The notes under the pieces: generated by a model
What the model was told of the DNA's origin: nothing
The model's database searches: none
Seen by the model: only the letters and a program-made list of their open reading frames with translations
Shown: positions 13,557 through 28,500 of the stretch, one piece after another
Position numbering within the stretch: the stretch's first letter is position 1
How the letters are laid out: every line of letters begins with the position of its first letter
Origin: Argopecten irradians
Taxonomy: Eukaryota > Mollusca > Bivalvia > Pectinida > Pectinidae
Assembly: GCF_041381155.1 (NCBI RefSeq)
Contig: NC_091134.1
Span: 59,117,467 to 59,181,466 of the forward strand
Reading direction: 5' to 3'
DNA: 64,000 nucleotides
Made by a program: the position numbers and the translations under genes

Positions 13557-16500
13557 ATGTCTGGTAGTAAACCAACTTTGTCTGTAAACACCGTTTGGAA
13601 TACAGTCATAGCATTCATCTTTCTGATACTCACATACATCGGCTATGTGAACTATTTTAGAAGAAAACGTGACAAATGTTTTATTGGTGACACAAGTCGT
13701 TGTAGGGAATCAGTCATAGAGGATGACGGTTGTGAGTCTAATAACAAATCTAGTTTTATCCAAATGTGTGAAACAGAAACAGACATGGAAGGGTCGACGT
13801 CACTGGTGATTTCATGTCATAACCGTACACTACATAGACTGGATGCATACCCTACAAACTATGCATTATATCCAACAAAATTAAACAGATGTCATGAAAA
13901 CAAAGCTGCGGAACAAGTCACAAAAGCAGGATTTTTTATAGAACATTCATTTGATGGGTCACAAAAGAAAACAGGCTTGGATATACTCTATACTGGGCTA
14001 ACCATTCCATCCGACACCGAGATGATTGTCTTGCCATCTCTCGAACACGAAAAAAACAACTACAGATCAACTCGCCAAAATGAAGGTGAAGTGAATAGCG
14101 TACCTGACGGGGAGACACGTGATGTTGATCAAGCGTGTGCAAACGACAGTGGAAATACTGACGAGCATAACGAAGTAAAAAGTCATCAGTCGAGGGGTCA
14201 AGGGTCAGATGAGACGAGTGTGAAACGTGAAGGCTGTAATGAAACTAACAGGTAGATATGTTTTATTGAAGGGAACAGCATATTTTCAATGCAACTTTTA
14301 TTTGTGATAAAGAATCGAAATCAAAATTTTAAAATTTCTACACTTTCCAATACATGTAGAGAAGACAGTAATAATGTTTTTTATTTGACTTTTTAGATAC
14401 GTGTAGCCATAATATATTGACTTCACCAAATTGATAAAATGGAAATATCACATCGTATTTTTACAAATTGGATACAGTAATGCTCTACACGGTATCTATT
14501 TGTTGGTTGTTAGTCCCGAGCACGAAATAAGTGAAGACTCTTCAAAATCATTAGATGTCGCTACCAGTCCCATGCATCAAGATTTCGAAATGCTGTCCGT
14601 GAGAGAACAGACTTACCGTAACTGTCCGTCCACTCTGAAAATACGAGCACGCAACTTGGCAGAGGCCGGGTTTTTCTATAAAGGTAATTAAAACTGCAAA
14701 TCATATAACTACCTCCAGACAAAATATTTTCATGTATGAGAGCAATCTAGGGAAAGCACGATCTAAAATCGATGTTTTGATTGTATTCAAGAAAGCATAC
14801 ATTTACCGTTTTACTCTCCCCCAGGAGACGATGACCACACAACCTGCTTTTTCTGTGGAGGATCTCTAAAAGAATGGGAAACGGATGACGACCCGTGGTT
14901 TGAGCACGCTCGTTGGTTCCCAACTTGCAGCTTCCTGATCAAAAACAAGAAAGGACAAAGTTTTGTGAATTTTGTGCAGAATTCTTTACAGCAAGGAGGA
15001 AATGTAAGTCTACATTGCACTACAGAGAGTGAAAATAAACTGCCATGCCTCGGACGAGGGTCGAAGTCCATAATCTTTCGAAAAATCGCTAGAGATGTTT
15101 TATGTGAATATATAAATGTATTTGCAGAACAATCTATTTTAACAAATCTGTTCTTCAATGTGTTCATTTTTGTTTGATATAACGTTTTCCTTGTTGACTA
15201 CACAAATGACGTACTCGACGTAGAGGTATTTACTAGGAGATATTATTTCTATTTGCTTCTTCTACAAAAATTAAATCTTTCACAACTTCAATTCACAGAT
15301 CCACCCACTGACTACCAACCAGGAAAAACAGCAGCTGACGACACAACAGCAGCAGCGGAGTGATCCTAACAATCAACATTCGTCCACCGACAGTTTGTCC
15401 AGATCCTATTCTACAGACCAGAGGAATCCTGTGTATCCTGCGTCCATCGACAGTTTGTCCAGATACTATTCTACAGACCAGAGGAATCCTGTGTATCCTG
15501 CGTCCATCGACAGTTTGTCCAGATCCTATTCTACAGACCAGAGGAATCCTGTGTATCCTGCGTCCATCGACAGTTTGTCCAGATCCTATTCTACAGACCA
15601 GAGGAATCCTGTGTATCCTGCGTCCATCGACAGTTTGTCCAGATCCTATTCTACAGACCAGAGGAATCCTGTGTATCCTGCGTCCACCGACAGTTTGTCC
15701 AGATCCTATTCTACAGACCAGAGGAATCCCGTGCATCCTCAGTATTCTTACCTTGGTAATCGTGAAAATTCGCTTAAGGAGTCGGTGGGAGTAAGCAATG
15801 TAGAGATGGCTAAAGCCGGGTTCTTCTACAAAGGTAATAGCACGTCTACCACTTACATCAAATTTCAAAGAATGGTAAAAGCCTACGTAGTATTTTTGAT
15901 AATTGTATTATCGTAAGTTTACCATAAAACTCGACTGTAGCACTATTTGATGAGCAAATAACAGTGTCTGTACTTAAGGTTTTATAAGATATTTTGTTCC
16001 AACTCATTCTTGCGTTCATTCATCTCATTTTCTTAGTAAAATACTCACAGAGCGAAATGACCAATCAACGGTAACTTCATTTTTTTAACAATTTCCAAAT
16101 ATTTTATAAGATGTTAAGTGTCAATAGGATAAGACATCAGGCATAGCCTTGCTTAGTCTTCTCCTGATATTGGTGGTACAAACACACACTTATATAGAAC
16201 ATATACATTGTATACATAGTGAAGTTTATGAAAACAAGGAAAGGTAACTCCTCGATGAGGAAAGATATATTTTGTTATTATATGTATTGTAACTCAATAA
16301 ATTAACATTTATTTTTCAATTTTAATATAATAACGATTCTAAATATACTTGATAGTATGTCTATTTGGTGATATTGGTCTTATTCGCCACAACAGATACA
16401 GGCTACAAAGCATATGTGTATAAAACATTAGCCCATCCTCTGAGGGGCATCAGAACCAATCTCACAAAATAGACATGTTAGATTTGTTGAGTAAATTGTA

Positions 16501-19500
16501 ACTTCAGCTAGACGTTTTCATCAAAACGATATGGGTGATTTTTTCGTAGAAAGGGAACATTTGTATGTGTGTAAAAACAAAGTGTATTCTTAAAGCAAAA
16601 TTAAGTTCGTACAAGCTCAATGACGTTTTGATTTTAGGGGATCTAGTTAAAGTTAAACCATGTTAAAACGTGTATGAGCATTCAATCAACGAATTGCATG
16701 GGTGATGAATTTAATTTCCAGGTTCCTTGGAATAGTTAGAAACCAGTTTTATTGTAAATTATATTATTATATTCAAAACGGTCTTTGTTTATTCTTATTG
16801 GTGATATTTGATTTTAATAACTTTAATAATAAGAAATCACAAAATATTCCCCTTGGGTAGCTACATTGCAATTATCTATCAGTAATGTCAGAAATGATTT
16901 ACATTTATGCATATGAATATTTATCACATAACAGCCATGTGATACGGTCATGTCATAAATACCTTAATGCACACATGTGATAATACTACTGTGACGTCAC
17001 AGGTAATAATGACGTCATAATCAAAATATGAAGTCGCACGTTCATCTTGGTAGATGGAAACTTCAAATCATTACACTCGTGGCTACGTAATGTGAAGTTT
17101 ATTAAACTCTTTGAAGTGCTTTTACTCGTGAATAATTGTTACATTTTACTCGTGAATAATTGTTACAAGCATGATAATCATTGCTCTGTAGCCATAGATT
17201 GAATATATTTTCTTAATATTGATTTAATTAGTCAATCGATTTGGTTTGCATCATAATTATACATCAATGTATGCTGATATTGATTTGAATGGGGGTTGCT
17301 AACCCTTTTTGTACAGCGGCCTTTCTGATATTATTGGTATTACACGGGAAGACAAATCTGTTCTTTTGATAAATAATCTATTTTATATATGTATACTGTG
17401 AAGGTGAAGGGTCGAGGAGGGAGTTATACATGGTTATTCCTGATATTTCATATTGCTATCACAGAAAGTATTTACAACATAATGATAGCGAAACTCGAAC
17501 CGTTTGAATAGACAACTTCAGAAACATTTTAACATTTTGGAAATGAATTTTTTTTTTAATTGCTAGCCGCTTTTCCGCTTTTATTATTTTGGCTGTTCAT
17601 CTTTCTAAATACCGACTCTCTTTAAATTTGAATTTTTATTTATTCATGAACATTTTGTTTCCCTTTGATTTATTATTTGGCATGAATTCTTATTCCCGCG
17701 ATTTTTTTTTATTTTTACTTCAGTCACAAAGATATGAAATATCTTGTTTTTCCTATTTAAGCGTATGAGGATATATGGCTCGCGTTCTCAGACACATGGA
17801 CATTTAAGACTCATTCGATCATCAAATTAGCCATGTTCTGATGACATGTGTCATGTATGTTTGAGGAGTGGCGTTGAGACGAGACGGATCGGTGTCGAAA
17901 GTTGATAATTCTAGGAAAGAATCTTTATCAAAGTTAACATTAAATAATGTGTGGACATAGGTAGCTGCATGGTGCGTATAAGATCACTGTATGTCGTACA
18001 ATATTGACAGAGATATTACAACCTATAAGTGTTAAGTTGTTTTGAAAATTTGTGTACGATTCACGGTCAGATTAGGATATTCTTTATTTAAAATTTATTT
18101 TGAAAAACGCTTTCAATTAGTGGGTGATTATCAATTAAGATCAGGATTAGGATATGTTAAAAACTGTGCGGGGGACACATAAAAAGGGATAAAAACTGTT
18201 CAAATGTAATTATATGTTCTTACATAGTAGGGTGAGTTAAAAATTCTTTGCTGGTCTTAGTTGCATAGGGGATTTTCAATTTAGTAACAAAGGGTTAATA
18301 GAACTGTCTTGAAGAGATTGTGGTGAAGTGGGTCCCATAGTAGTATTGGTCTAATCATTAATGTGTTTGTGTTTATTTCTTTTCTTTCAGATAATGTTTC
18401 CAATGCGTAAAATTTCTTTATATTGTTTTTTGGTGTGGATGTCCCTGATTTTAATACTGTAATTATTCTAGCAGCTTCTAATTGTGACTGAATCCTTAGT
18501 AAAATCCCCTTTGTTTGCTGTGAAGCATATTAAATTCCCAAATCGATGACTGAATTTTCTATTTATTGGGTCGAATGAAACTTGTGTATAATTTGATTTA
18601 AAAATATATTTTATGTATATTATTTTTAACCAAATTGTAGAATACTCAATCAATTTTATATGACTTTTATTGTAGATTTTTTGTATGTGTTCTTTCCAAG
18701 TGGCATCATCCTGAAGTTTAAGTCCTAGGTGTTTGGTGAGATGTTGTGTGTCTGTGGACTTGGTTACCCTTGGAAATCTAATGGGAGGGGTGGAATGAAG
18801 TGTCATGTTTTCTGAGAAGGAATATTAAGGGATTTCGATCTTGTTTGGAATAGAGCTAATTTGATATCCCAGGTAGGTAGCCCAATGTGAAAATATTAGT
18901 TAAGTCAACATTAAAGATGTGTTGGGCAGCTTGTGGCAGGGTTGTTATCAATTTTTTTTTTTTTTTGATTTTAAAGGGGAAAGTGTCCATTTGCAAAGAG
19001 GGTTTTAATATTAGTGTCTACTGTAAGATGTTTATTTCATTATTGAAAAGTAGAAATAAGTAGTGGCCCAAGGTCCGATCCCTGGGGTTACTCTCGCTTT
19101 AACATTATCTAAAAAAAAAAATTGGTGAAAAATTACCTTCAGTGTTTCCACTTTGCATTCAGTCCAAGGAGATAATTTTCAAACCAAAAGAAGAAGATTT
19201 CCGTTGATTCCATATGATTTCTTGTTTAATAGAGAAAGACCTTTTATGCCAAAACCCGGTCAACAAGCTTTGCTTAATATCACCAAATACTCAAATCTGA
19301 GTTCCTTTTCCTTTATCCATATTACTGACAATTTCATGATAAAATTAAACAAAAAGTTGCGTTATACTGTAGGAAATTCACCAGGTGTATACCCAGGACT
19401 GGGTTCTTCTGTAAATTAACGTTTCACATTTTGGACCTGAAAAGTTATATATAAATATTTTAAATATAATTTTCTCTAAGAGTTTTACTGTAAGCATGAG

Positions 19501-22500
19501 GTTGATTAGAGATTGGTCTAATAGTTTGTTACTTCCGTTAGTAGAAACAATCCCCCTTTTAATTATAGCATTTATACATTTGTTCTTATCCCAGTTAGTG
19601 GGTATTATTTCCCAGATTGTAGGTCCTTATTAAATAAGCAGTGTGAGTGGTAGTGTTTAGAGACGTTTGGAGTTTTGTTTCACAATTCTAGGGGATATAT
19701 ACCATCAGGGGACCAGGGAGGTTTTTATTTGGAATTAAGGGATTTTAAGTTGGGTCATGCTACCCATCTTGCTGAGTGATGTGGGATATCAGACAGTGAG
19801 CTTAGGAGGATTAGGTAGTGGAGTTTGCGGAAGCTCTATGTCAGGAGTTTGAGGGTGGCATTGTTAGTGAAATGTTTTTTAAGAAGTTACGAGATTTTTC
19901 AACAGGGTTGATTGGTTTAATTGGTTATCTGATTTCCAAGTGGAAGGACTGGAAGATGGATTTATTTTAGATATTTTTGTGATAGACCCTTGCTTTTCAT
20001 TCCCAACCATTTTTGTCCTGGAAGAAAATATTATTATCTTCCAAGGATTTTCAGGGGGGGGGGAATAAAAACAAAAAATAAACAACTTTTTTCAATTCTA
20101 ATTACAACTTTGCCATCAACAATAAGGGTCAATCGTTGCATTTTCTAATAACTCGAAAAAAACCGGTACCCAGATTGTGAGGAATTTATTTGTTGTTTTT
20201 TGTTTCTTTACTCAGTGAAATTCTCTGTCTGTTGGTCCTCATTTTTAATCGAATTGTGTTATTTATATTATATCCCCATGGTATTATCACTTTGGTCTTA
20301 TTAGTTTTATTGTGTGGAAAGGGAAAAAAAAAATGAAATTCTATGAACCTGCATCATTAATTGCTTCAATTATGGACTCATTATAAGTATTAGAATCTTG
20401 GATTTAATTGAAATAGGTTTAAACCAATCTATATTAACACAATTGCATTATTAATTCCATCAAAATTTGCTTTCATCATAATTTAGTAAATTTTTTTTGT
20501 ATAACTTAACTTATTTATAATACAAGGTAGGATATTTGATGCATGAAACAGAAGAGTGTATCACTACAAAAATGGTGGAGACACACAAAATTATCTATTA
20601 ATAAAGCTATTGATTATTTAGAAAATTATAAAGTCATTGGATGTTGCACTTTTCAAGTGGTTATTATTGATGGTTCATCTAAATAAGGCTAACTAAATTA
20701 TGGCTTAGTAAGAGCGTCTTGGATAAATTGTTCATTTAAGGGGTACATTTAACATATCCATATTAAAAAACAACCTGTCAAGTACCACATCCAGTGATGT
20801 ATCAGTAGCTTTTAGTCAAAGTATCGTCTAAAACGATTCCCAGTAACTCAACATTTACTCTCTTGGTTCTGTATAGGCAGGCTAGAGGATATAAACATGG
20901 TTACTCAACTAAAACTTCAGACCAAATAAAGTTCTATATCAACTCTTTCTATATCCAATCTTCTATTCAAAAAACAACATTAATTTATACGATATATTAT
21001 AAAACCCACCCTCCATGTCCCAGTAAGGTTCGGTCTTTCATGGTGAGGGAGAAGAGTCAAAAAACCAATGCATCTTGAATATCTAAAATAGTTATAGTTG
21101 TGTGTAAATTGAGATTCTGTGATGCGCGGGCATATAATATCGTTATCCTCAAATTCTGTTTCTATCCAAGGGCTGTCTTGTTTTCTAAGGGACCTTGGGA
21201 CAATTTATATTGAATAAAATTTTATATTCTGTTATTGGGCCCTGGGGTGACTTTCTATATCAATCGCAACACAGAATTAAGCAAGAAAAAAATGGAATTA
21301 CAAGGAGATATATTAAATTATTGAAAACGATAAAAAACTTTACTAGTAGTAATTAATAGAGATAAATGCATGTTGATCAGCTAGGACGATGGAATATCTA
21401 GATAAAACGGGTTGGGGGTCGGGAGATCAACCAGTTCAAAAGAAATATTTGCAAGGAATATATATCTAATTAGTTACCCATCATTTGTGGAAATGCAATT
21501 GTAGAAACTAACGATCACCAGCTTCCACAGAATTAATTGCAAAAAGATTAATGGATCCACTTACAAGTCATGACTTCAACGGCAGATACTTTAATAAAAA
21601 AAAAAACACATTCGTACCAATTATTGGACAAGAGGAATAGTAACAAACCTGTTAAGTGGTATAAGGAGTATTAATCAACATTAAATCAATTTCAGTTTAA
21701 AATATGGAATGCTATATTAAAATGGATTAATATCAACATTATTATTTCAAAGTACCTTGTGTGTATAATACATTGCAGACTTCACAACCTTCTGTGTATA
21801 ATACATTTTACGACTTCACACCTTCTGTGTATAAAACATTCACTTAACAACACCTTTCAGGTGTGTATAATACATTCGACTTTAACCTTTTTTATTGTGA
21901 ATAATATCTTATACATTCGACTTCACACCTTGCTTTATGTGTTTTTCCCTGAATGTACATATCGACTTCCGACAAAGGACACTTCTGTGTATATGCTATA
22001 CATTCGAATTCACACCTTGCAACGTGTGTATTTTTTTTCAATACATTCGACTTCACTATGGAAAGTCCTTGGTATGTATAAATTCACTATGAATTTGTAG
22101 AAAAGTTCGACTTCACACCTTCCTGAGTGTAATACCAATTCGTACTTGTACATTCTGTGTAATACATTTCGACTTCACACCTTGTGTGTATAATACATTC
22201 GACTTCACACCTTCTGTGTTTATATAATACATTCGACTATTCACACCTTGTTGTGTATAATATTTTTATTCGACTTTTCACACCCTTCTGTGTATAATAC
22301 ATTCGGACTTCACAACCTTCTGTGTATAATACATTCGACTTCACACCCTGCGTGTTATAATAATTCGACTTCACAACCTTCTGTGTATAATACATTCGAC
22401 TTCACACCTAGCTGTGATAATACATATTCGACTTCACACGAGACCTTGTGTGTATCAATACATTTCGAAGTCACACCAGAGTTCGAATACATTCGCACAT

Positions 22501-25500
22501 CAACACCTTCTGTGTATAATACATTCGACTCTCACACCTGTGTGTATAATAACGTATAATACATTCGACTTCACACCTTTGTGTATAATACATTCGATTC
22601 ACACCTTCTGTGTATAATACATTCGACTTCACACCTTGTGTGTATAATACATTCGACTTCACACCTTGTGTGTATAATACATTCGACTTCACACCTTCTG
22701 TGTATAATACATTCGACTTCACACCTTCTGTGTATAATACATTCGACTTCACACCTTCTGTGTATAATACATTCGACTTCACACCTTTCTGTGTATATAC
22801 ATTCGACTTCACCCCTTCTGTGTATAATACATTCGACTTCACACCTTCTGTGTATAATACACATTCGACTTCACACACCTTGTGTGTATAATACATTCGA
22901 CTTCACACCTTCTGTGTATAATACATTCGACTTCACACCTTCTGTGTATATAATACATTCGACTTCACACCTTGTGTGTATAATACATTCGACTTCACAC
23001 CTTGTGTGTATAATACATTCGACTTCACACCTTCTGTGTATAATACATTCGACTTCACACCTTCTGTGTATAATACATTCGACTTCACACCTTCTGTGTA
23101 TAATACATTCGACTTCACACCTTGTGTGTATAATACATTCGACTTCACACCTTCTGTGTATAATACATTCGACTTCACACCTTCTGTGTATAATACATTC
23201 GACTTCACACCTTCTGTGTATAATACATTCGACTTCACACCTTGTGTGTATAATACATTCGACTTCACACCTTCTGTGTATAATACATTCGACTTCACAC
23301 CTTTGTGTATAATACATTCGACTTCACACCTTGTGTGTATAATACATTCGACTTCACACCTTGTGTGTATAATACATTCGACTTCCACCTTTTAATACTA
23401 TTCGACTTCCACCTTTGTGTATAATACATTCGACTTCACACCTTGTGTGTATAATACATTCGACTTCACACCTTGTGTGTATAATACATTCGACTTCACA
23501 CCTTGTGTGTATAATACATTCGACTTCACACCTTGTGTGTATAATACATTCGACTTCACACCTTGTGTGTATAATACATTCGACTTCACACCTTCTGTGT
23601 ATAATACATTCGACTTCACACCTTGTGTGTATAATACATTCGACTTCACACCTTGTGTGTATAATACATTCGACTTCACACCTTCTGTGTATAATACATT
23701 CGACTTCACACCTTCTGTGTATAATACATTCGACTTCACACCTTGTGTGTATAATACATTCGACTTCACACCTTCTGTGTATAATACATTCGACTTCACA
23801 CCTTCTGTGTATAATACATTCGACTTCACACCTTGTGTGTATAATACATTCGACTTCACACCTTCTGTGTATAATACATTCGACTTCACACCTTGTGTGT
23901 ATAATACATTCGACTTCACACCTTCTGTGTATAATACATTCGACTTCACACCTTCTGTGTATAATACATTCGACTTCACACCTTTGTGTGTATAATACAT
24001 TCGACTTCACACCTTGTGTGTATAATACATTCGACTTCACACCTGTGTGTATAATACATTCGACTTCACACCTTGTGTGTATAATACATTCGACTTCACA
24101 CATTCGACTTCACACCTTTGTGTATAATACATTCGACTTCACACCTTCTGTGTATAATACATTCGACTTCACACCTTGTGTGTATAATACATTCGACTTC
24201 ACACCTTGTGTGTATAATACATTCGACTTCACACCTTCTGTGTATAATACATTCGACTTCACACCTTCTGTGTATAATACATTCGACTTCACACCTTGTG
24301 TGTATAATACATTCGACTTCACACCTTCTGTGTATAATACATTCGACTTCACACCCTTGTGTGTATAATACATTCGACTTCACACCTTCTGTGTATAATA
24401 CATTCGACTTCACACCTTGTGTGTATAATACATTCGACTTCACACCTTGTGTGTATAATACATTCGACTTCACACCTTCTGTGTATAATACATTCGACTT
24501 CACACCTTCTGTGTATAATACATTCGACTTCACACCTTGTGTGTATAATACATTCGACTTCACACCTTCTGTGTATAATACATTCGATTCACACCTTCTG
24601 TGTATAATACATTCGACTTCACACCTTCTGTGTATAATACATTCGACTTCACACCTTCTGTGTATAATACATTCGACTTTCACACCTTCTGTGTATAATA
24701 CATTCGACTTCACACCTTCTGTGTATAATACATTCGACTTCACACCTTCTGTGTATAATACATTCGACTTCACACCTTCTGTGTAATAATACATTCGACT
24801 TCACACCTTCTGTGTATAATACATTCGACTTCACACCTTCTGTGTATAATACATTCGACTTCACACCTTCTGTGTATAATACATTCGACTTCACACCTTC
24901 TGTGTATAATACATTCGACTTCACACCTTCTGTGTATAATACATTCGACTTCACACCTTCTGTGTATAATACATTCGACTTCACACCTTCTGTGTATAAT
25001 ACATTCGACTTCACACCTTCTGTGTATAATACATTCGACTTCACACCTTCTGTGTATAATACATTCGACTTCACACCTTCTGTGTATAATACATTCGACT
25101 TCACACCTTGTGTGTATAATACATTCGACTTCACACCTTCTGTGTATAATACATTCGACTTCACACCTTGTGTGTATAATACATTCGACTTCACACCTTC
25201 TGTGTATAATACATTCGACTTCACACCTTCTGTGTATAATACATTCGACTTCACACCTTCTGTGTATAATACATTCGACTTCACACCTTCTGTGTATAAT
25301 ACATTCGACTTCACACCTTGTGTGTATAATACATTCGACTTCACACCTTGTGTGTATAATACATTCGACTTCACACCTTCTGTGTATAATACATTCGACT
25401 TCACACCTTGTGTGTATAATACATTCGACTTCACACCTTGTGTGTATAATACATTCGACTTCACACCTTGTGTGTATAATACATTCGACTTCACACCTTG

Positions 25501-28500
25501 TGTGTATAATACATTCGACTTCACACCTTGTGTGTATAATACATTCGACTTCACACCTTGTGTGTATAATACATTCGACTTCACACCTTGTGTGTATAAT
25601 ACATTCGACTTCACACCTTCTGTGTATAATAATTCGACTTCACACCTTCTGTGTATAATACATTCGACTTCACACCTTGTGTGTATAATACATTCGACTT
25701 CACACCTTGTGTGTATAATACATTCGACTTCACACCTTGTCTGTATAATACATTCGACTTCACACCTTCTGTGTATAATACATTCGACTTCACACCTTCT
25801 GTGTATAATACATTCGACTTCACACCTTCTGTGTATAATACATTCGACTTCACACCTTGTGTGTATAATACATTCGACTTCACACCTTCTGTGTATAATA
25901 ATTCGACTTCACACCTTCTGTGTATAATACATTCGACTTCACACCTTGTGTGTATAATACATTCGACTTCACACCTTGTGTGTATAATACATTCGACTTC
26001 ACACCTTGTCTGTATAATACATTCGACTTCACACCTTCTGTGTATAATACATTCGACTTCACACCTTCTGTGTATAATACATTCGACTTCACACCTTCTG
26101 TGTATAATACATTCGACTTCACACCTTGTGTGTATAATACATTCGACTTCACACCTTGTGTGTATAATACATTCGACTTCACACCTTGTGTGTATAATAC
26201 ATTCGACTTCACACCTTTGTGTGTATAATACATTCGACTTCACACCTTGTGTGTATAATACATTCGACTTCACACCTTCTGTGTATAATACATTCGACTT
26301 CACACCTACTGTGTATAATACATTCGACTTCACACCTTGTGTGTATAATACATTCGACTTCACACCTTGTGTGTATAATACATTCGACTTCACACCTTCT
26401 GTGTATAATACATTCGACTTCACACCTTCTGTGTATAATACATTCGATTTCACACCTTCTGTGTATAATACATTCGACTTCACACCTTCTGTGTATAATA
26501 CATTCGACTTCACACCTTGTGTGTATAATACATTCGACTTCACACCTTGTGTGTATAATACATTCGACTTCACACCTTCTGTGTATAATACATTCGACTT
26601 TACACCTTGTGTGTATAATACATTCGACTTCACACCTTGTGTGTATAATACATTCGACTTCACACCTTGTGTGTATAATACATTCGACTTCACACCTTCT
26701 GTGTATAATACATTCGACTTCACACCTTGTGTGTATAATACATTCGACTTCACACCTTGTGTGTATAATACATTCGACTTCACACCTTGTGTGTATAATA
26801 CATTCGACTTCACACCTTCTGTGTATAATAATTCGACTTCACACCTTCTGTGTATAATACATTCGACTTCACACCTTGTGTGTATAATACATTCGACTTC
26901 ACACCTTGTGTGTATAATACATTCGACTTCACACCTTGTGTGTATAATACATTCGACTTCACACCTTGTGTGTATAATACATTCGACTTCACACCTTGTG
27001 TGTATAATACATTCGACTTCACACCTTCTGTGTATAATACATTCGACTTCACACCTTCTGTGTATAAAACATTCGACTTCACACCTTCTGTGTATTGACT
27101 TAACTTTGGTATAATACATTCGACTTCACACCTTGTGTGTATAATACATTCGACTTCACACCTTCTGTGTATAATACATTCGACTTCACACCTTGTGTGT
27201 ATAATACATTCGACTTCACACCTTGTGTGTATAATACATTCGACTTCACACCTTGTGTGTATAATACATTCGACTTCACACCTTCTGTGTATAATACATT
27301 CGACTTCACACCTTCTGTGTATAATACATTCGACTTCACACCTTGTGTGTATAATACATTCGACTTCACACCTTGTGTGTATAATACATTCGACTTCACA
27401 CCTTGTGTGTATAATACATTCGACTTCACACCTTGTGTGTATAATACATTCGACTTCACACCTTGTGTGTATAATACATTCGACTTCACACCTTGTGTGT
27501 ATAATACATTCGACTTCACACCTTGTGTGTATAATACATTCGACTTCACACCTTGTGTGTATAATACATTCGACTTCACACCTTGTGTGTATAATACATT
27601 CGACTTCACACCTTCTGTGTATAATACATTCGACTTCACACCTTCTGTGTATAATACATTCGACTTCACACCTTGTGTGTATAATACATCGTTAGTGTCA
27701 ATAAAAAAACACACAATGGTATAGAAGAAAAAACATTATTTATCTGCAAATAGACAATATAACAAAAATATATAGAGAATATCTTTTATAAGTTCTGTCT
27801 CCATCCTTAATGTAAAATTAGGACAACACTACTTTCAAAATTGATTTCATCCAATTCTGTTCTATTTTGTACAAATATTTTACTTCTTGATAGTATTCGA
27901 CGAATGTAAACATTACCTAAGACAAAAACCACATAACTATAACATCTAATGTATAATTTATTTGAAGATAAAAATGGGATTCCAGAGTTTTCAAATATCC
28001 AACAAAATTCAACGCCGTCTGCAACGCAGGATGAAGGTTTACCAATACGTTTAAGAAGTCAGGGAGTTCGACTGAGCCGGTCGGTTGTACTTGAGGTAGC
28101 TTGATTATAATATCTTAAAATTGCTTTTATGCTTAATAGTTACGTGTAATATCCGTATTTATGGATTCCTGCTCAGACAACCACATTTTGATCGTTATCG
28201 TGAATACAAATCGACAATGGTGACACTATAATGAAACAAATATATTGTTTGAAAGTCAGAACACTTCTTAAGGGGAGGCCATTGTCACAGAGAGAAAAAG
28301 TTATTATACTGGTCCGAACTAATGCATTCCTGAGGTGAAGTTGTTTTAAGTCACTGGTAGATATATTTATATATTATATGCATATAACCTAGATTCATTT
28401 TATATTAATATTGTTTATAATTTTTTTCAGAACGTCCCAGTGCAAAGAAGGAGTAAGTATATCTATATATATAACCATTGTTTACCAAAGTAAAAGCAGC

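Noticed and set aside
21752-27691. CRISPR array
   Set aside because: Units are contiguous with no spacers between repeats, and the DNA is from an animal.
22471-27724. Long open frames (up to about 500 codons) on both strands
   Set aside because: They are translations of the 30-bp minisatellite, open in several frames because the unit is a multiple of three and lacks stops; no splice or start context.
15834-28430. A hidden second BIR zinc-half exon
   Set aside because: Looked for Cys-x2-Cys, His and EHARWFP-like codons on the plus strand and found no candidate with splice sites.
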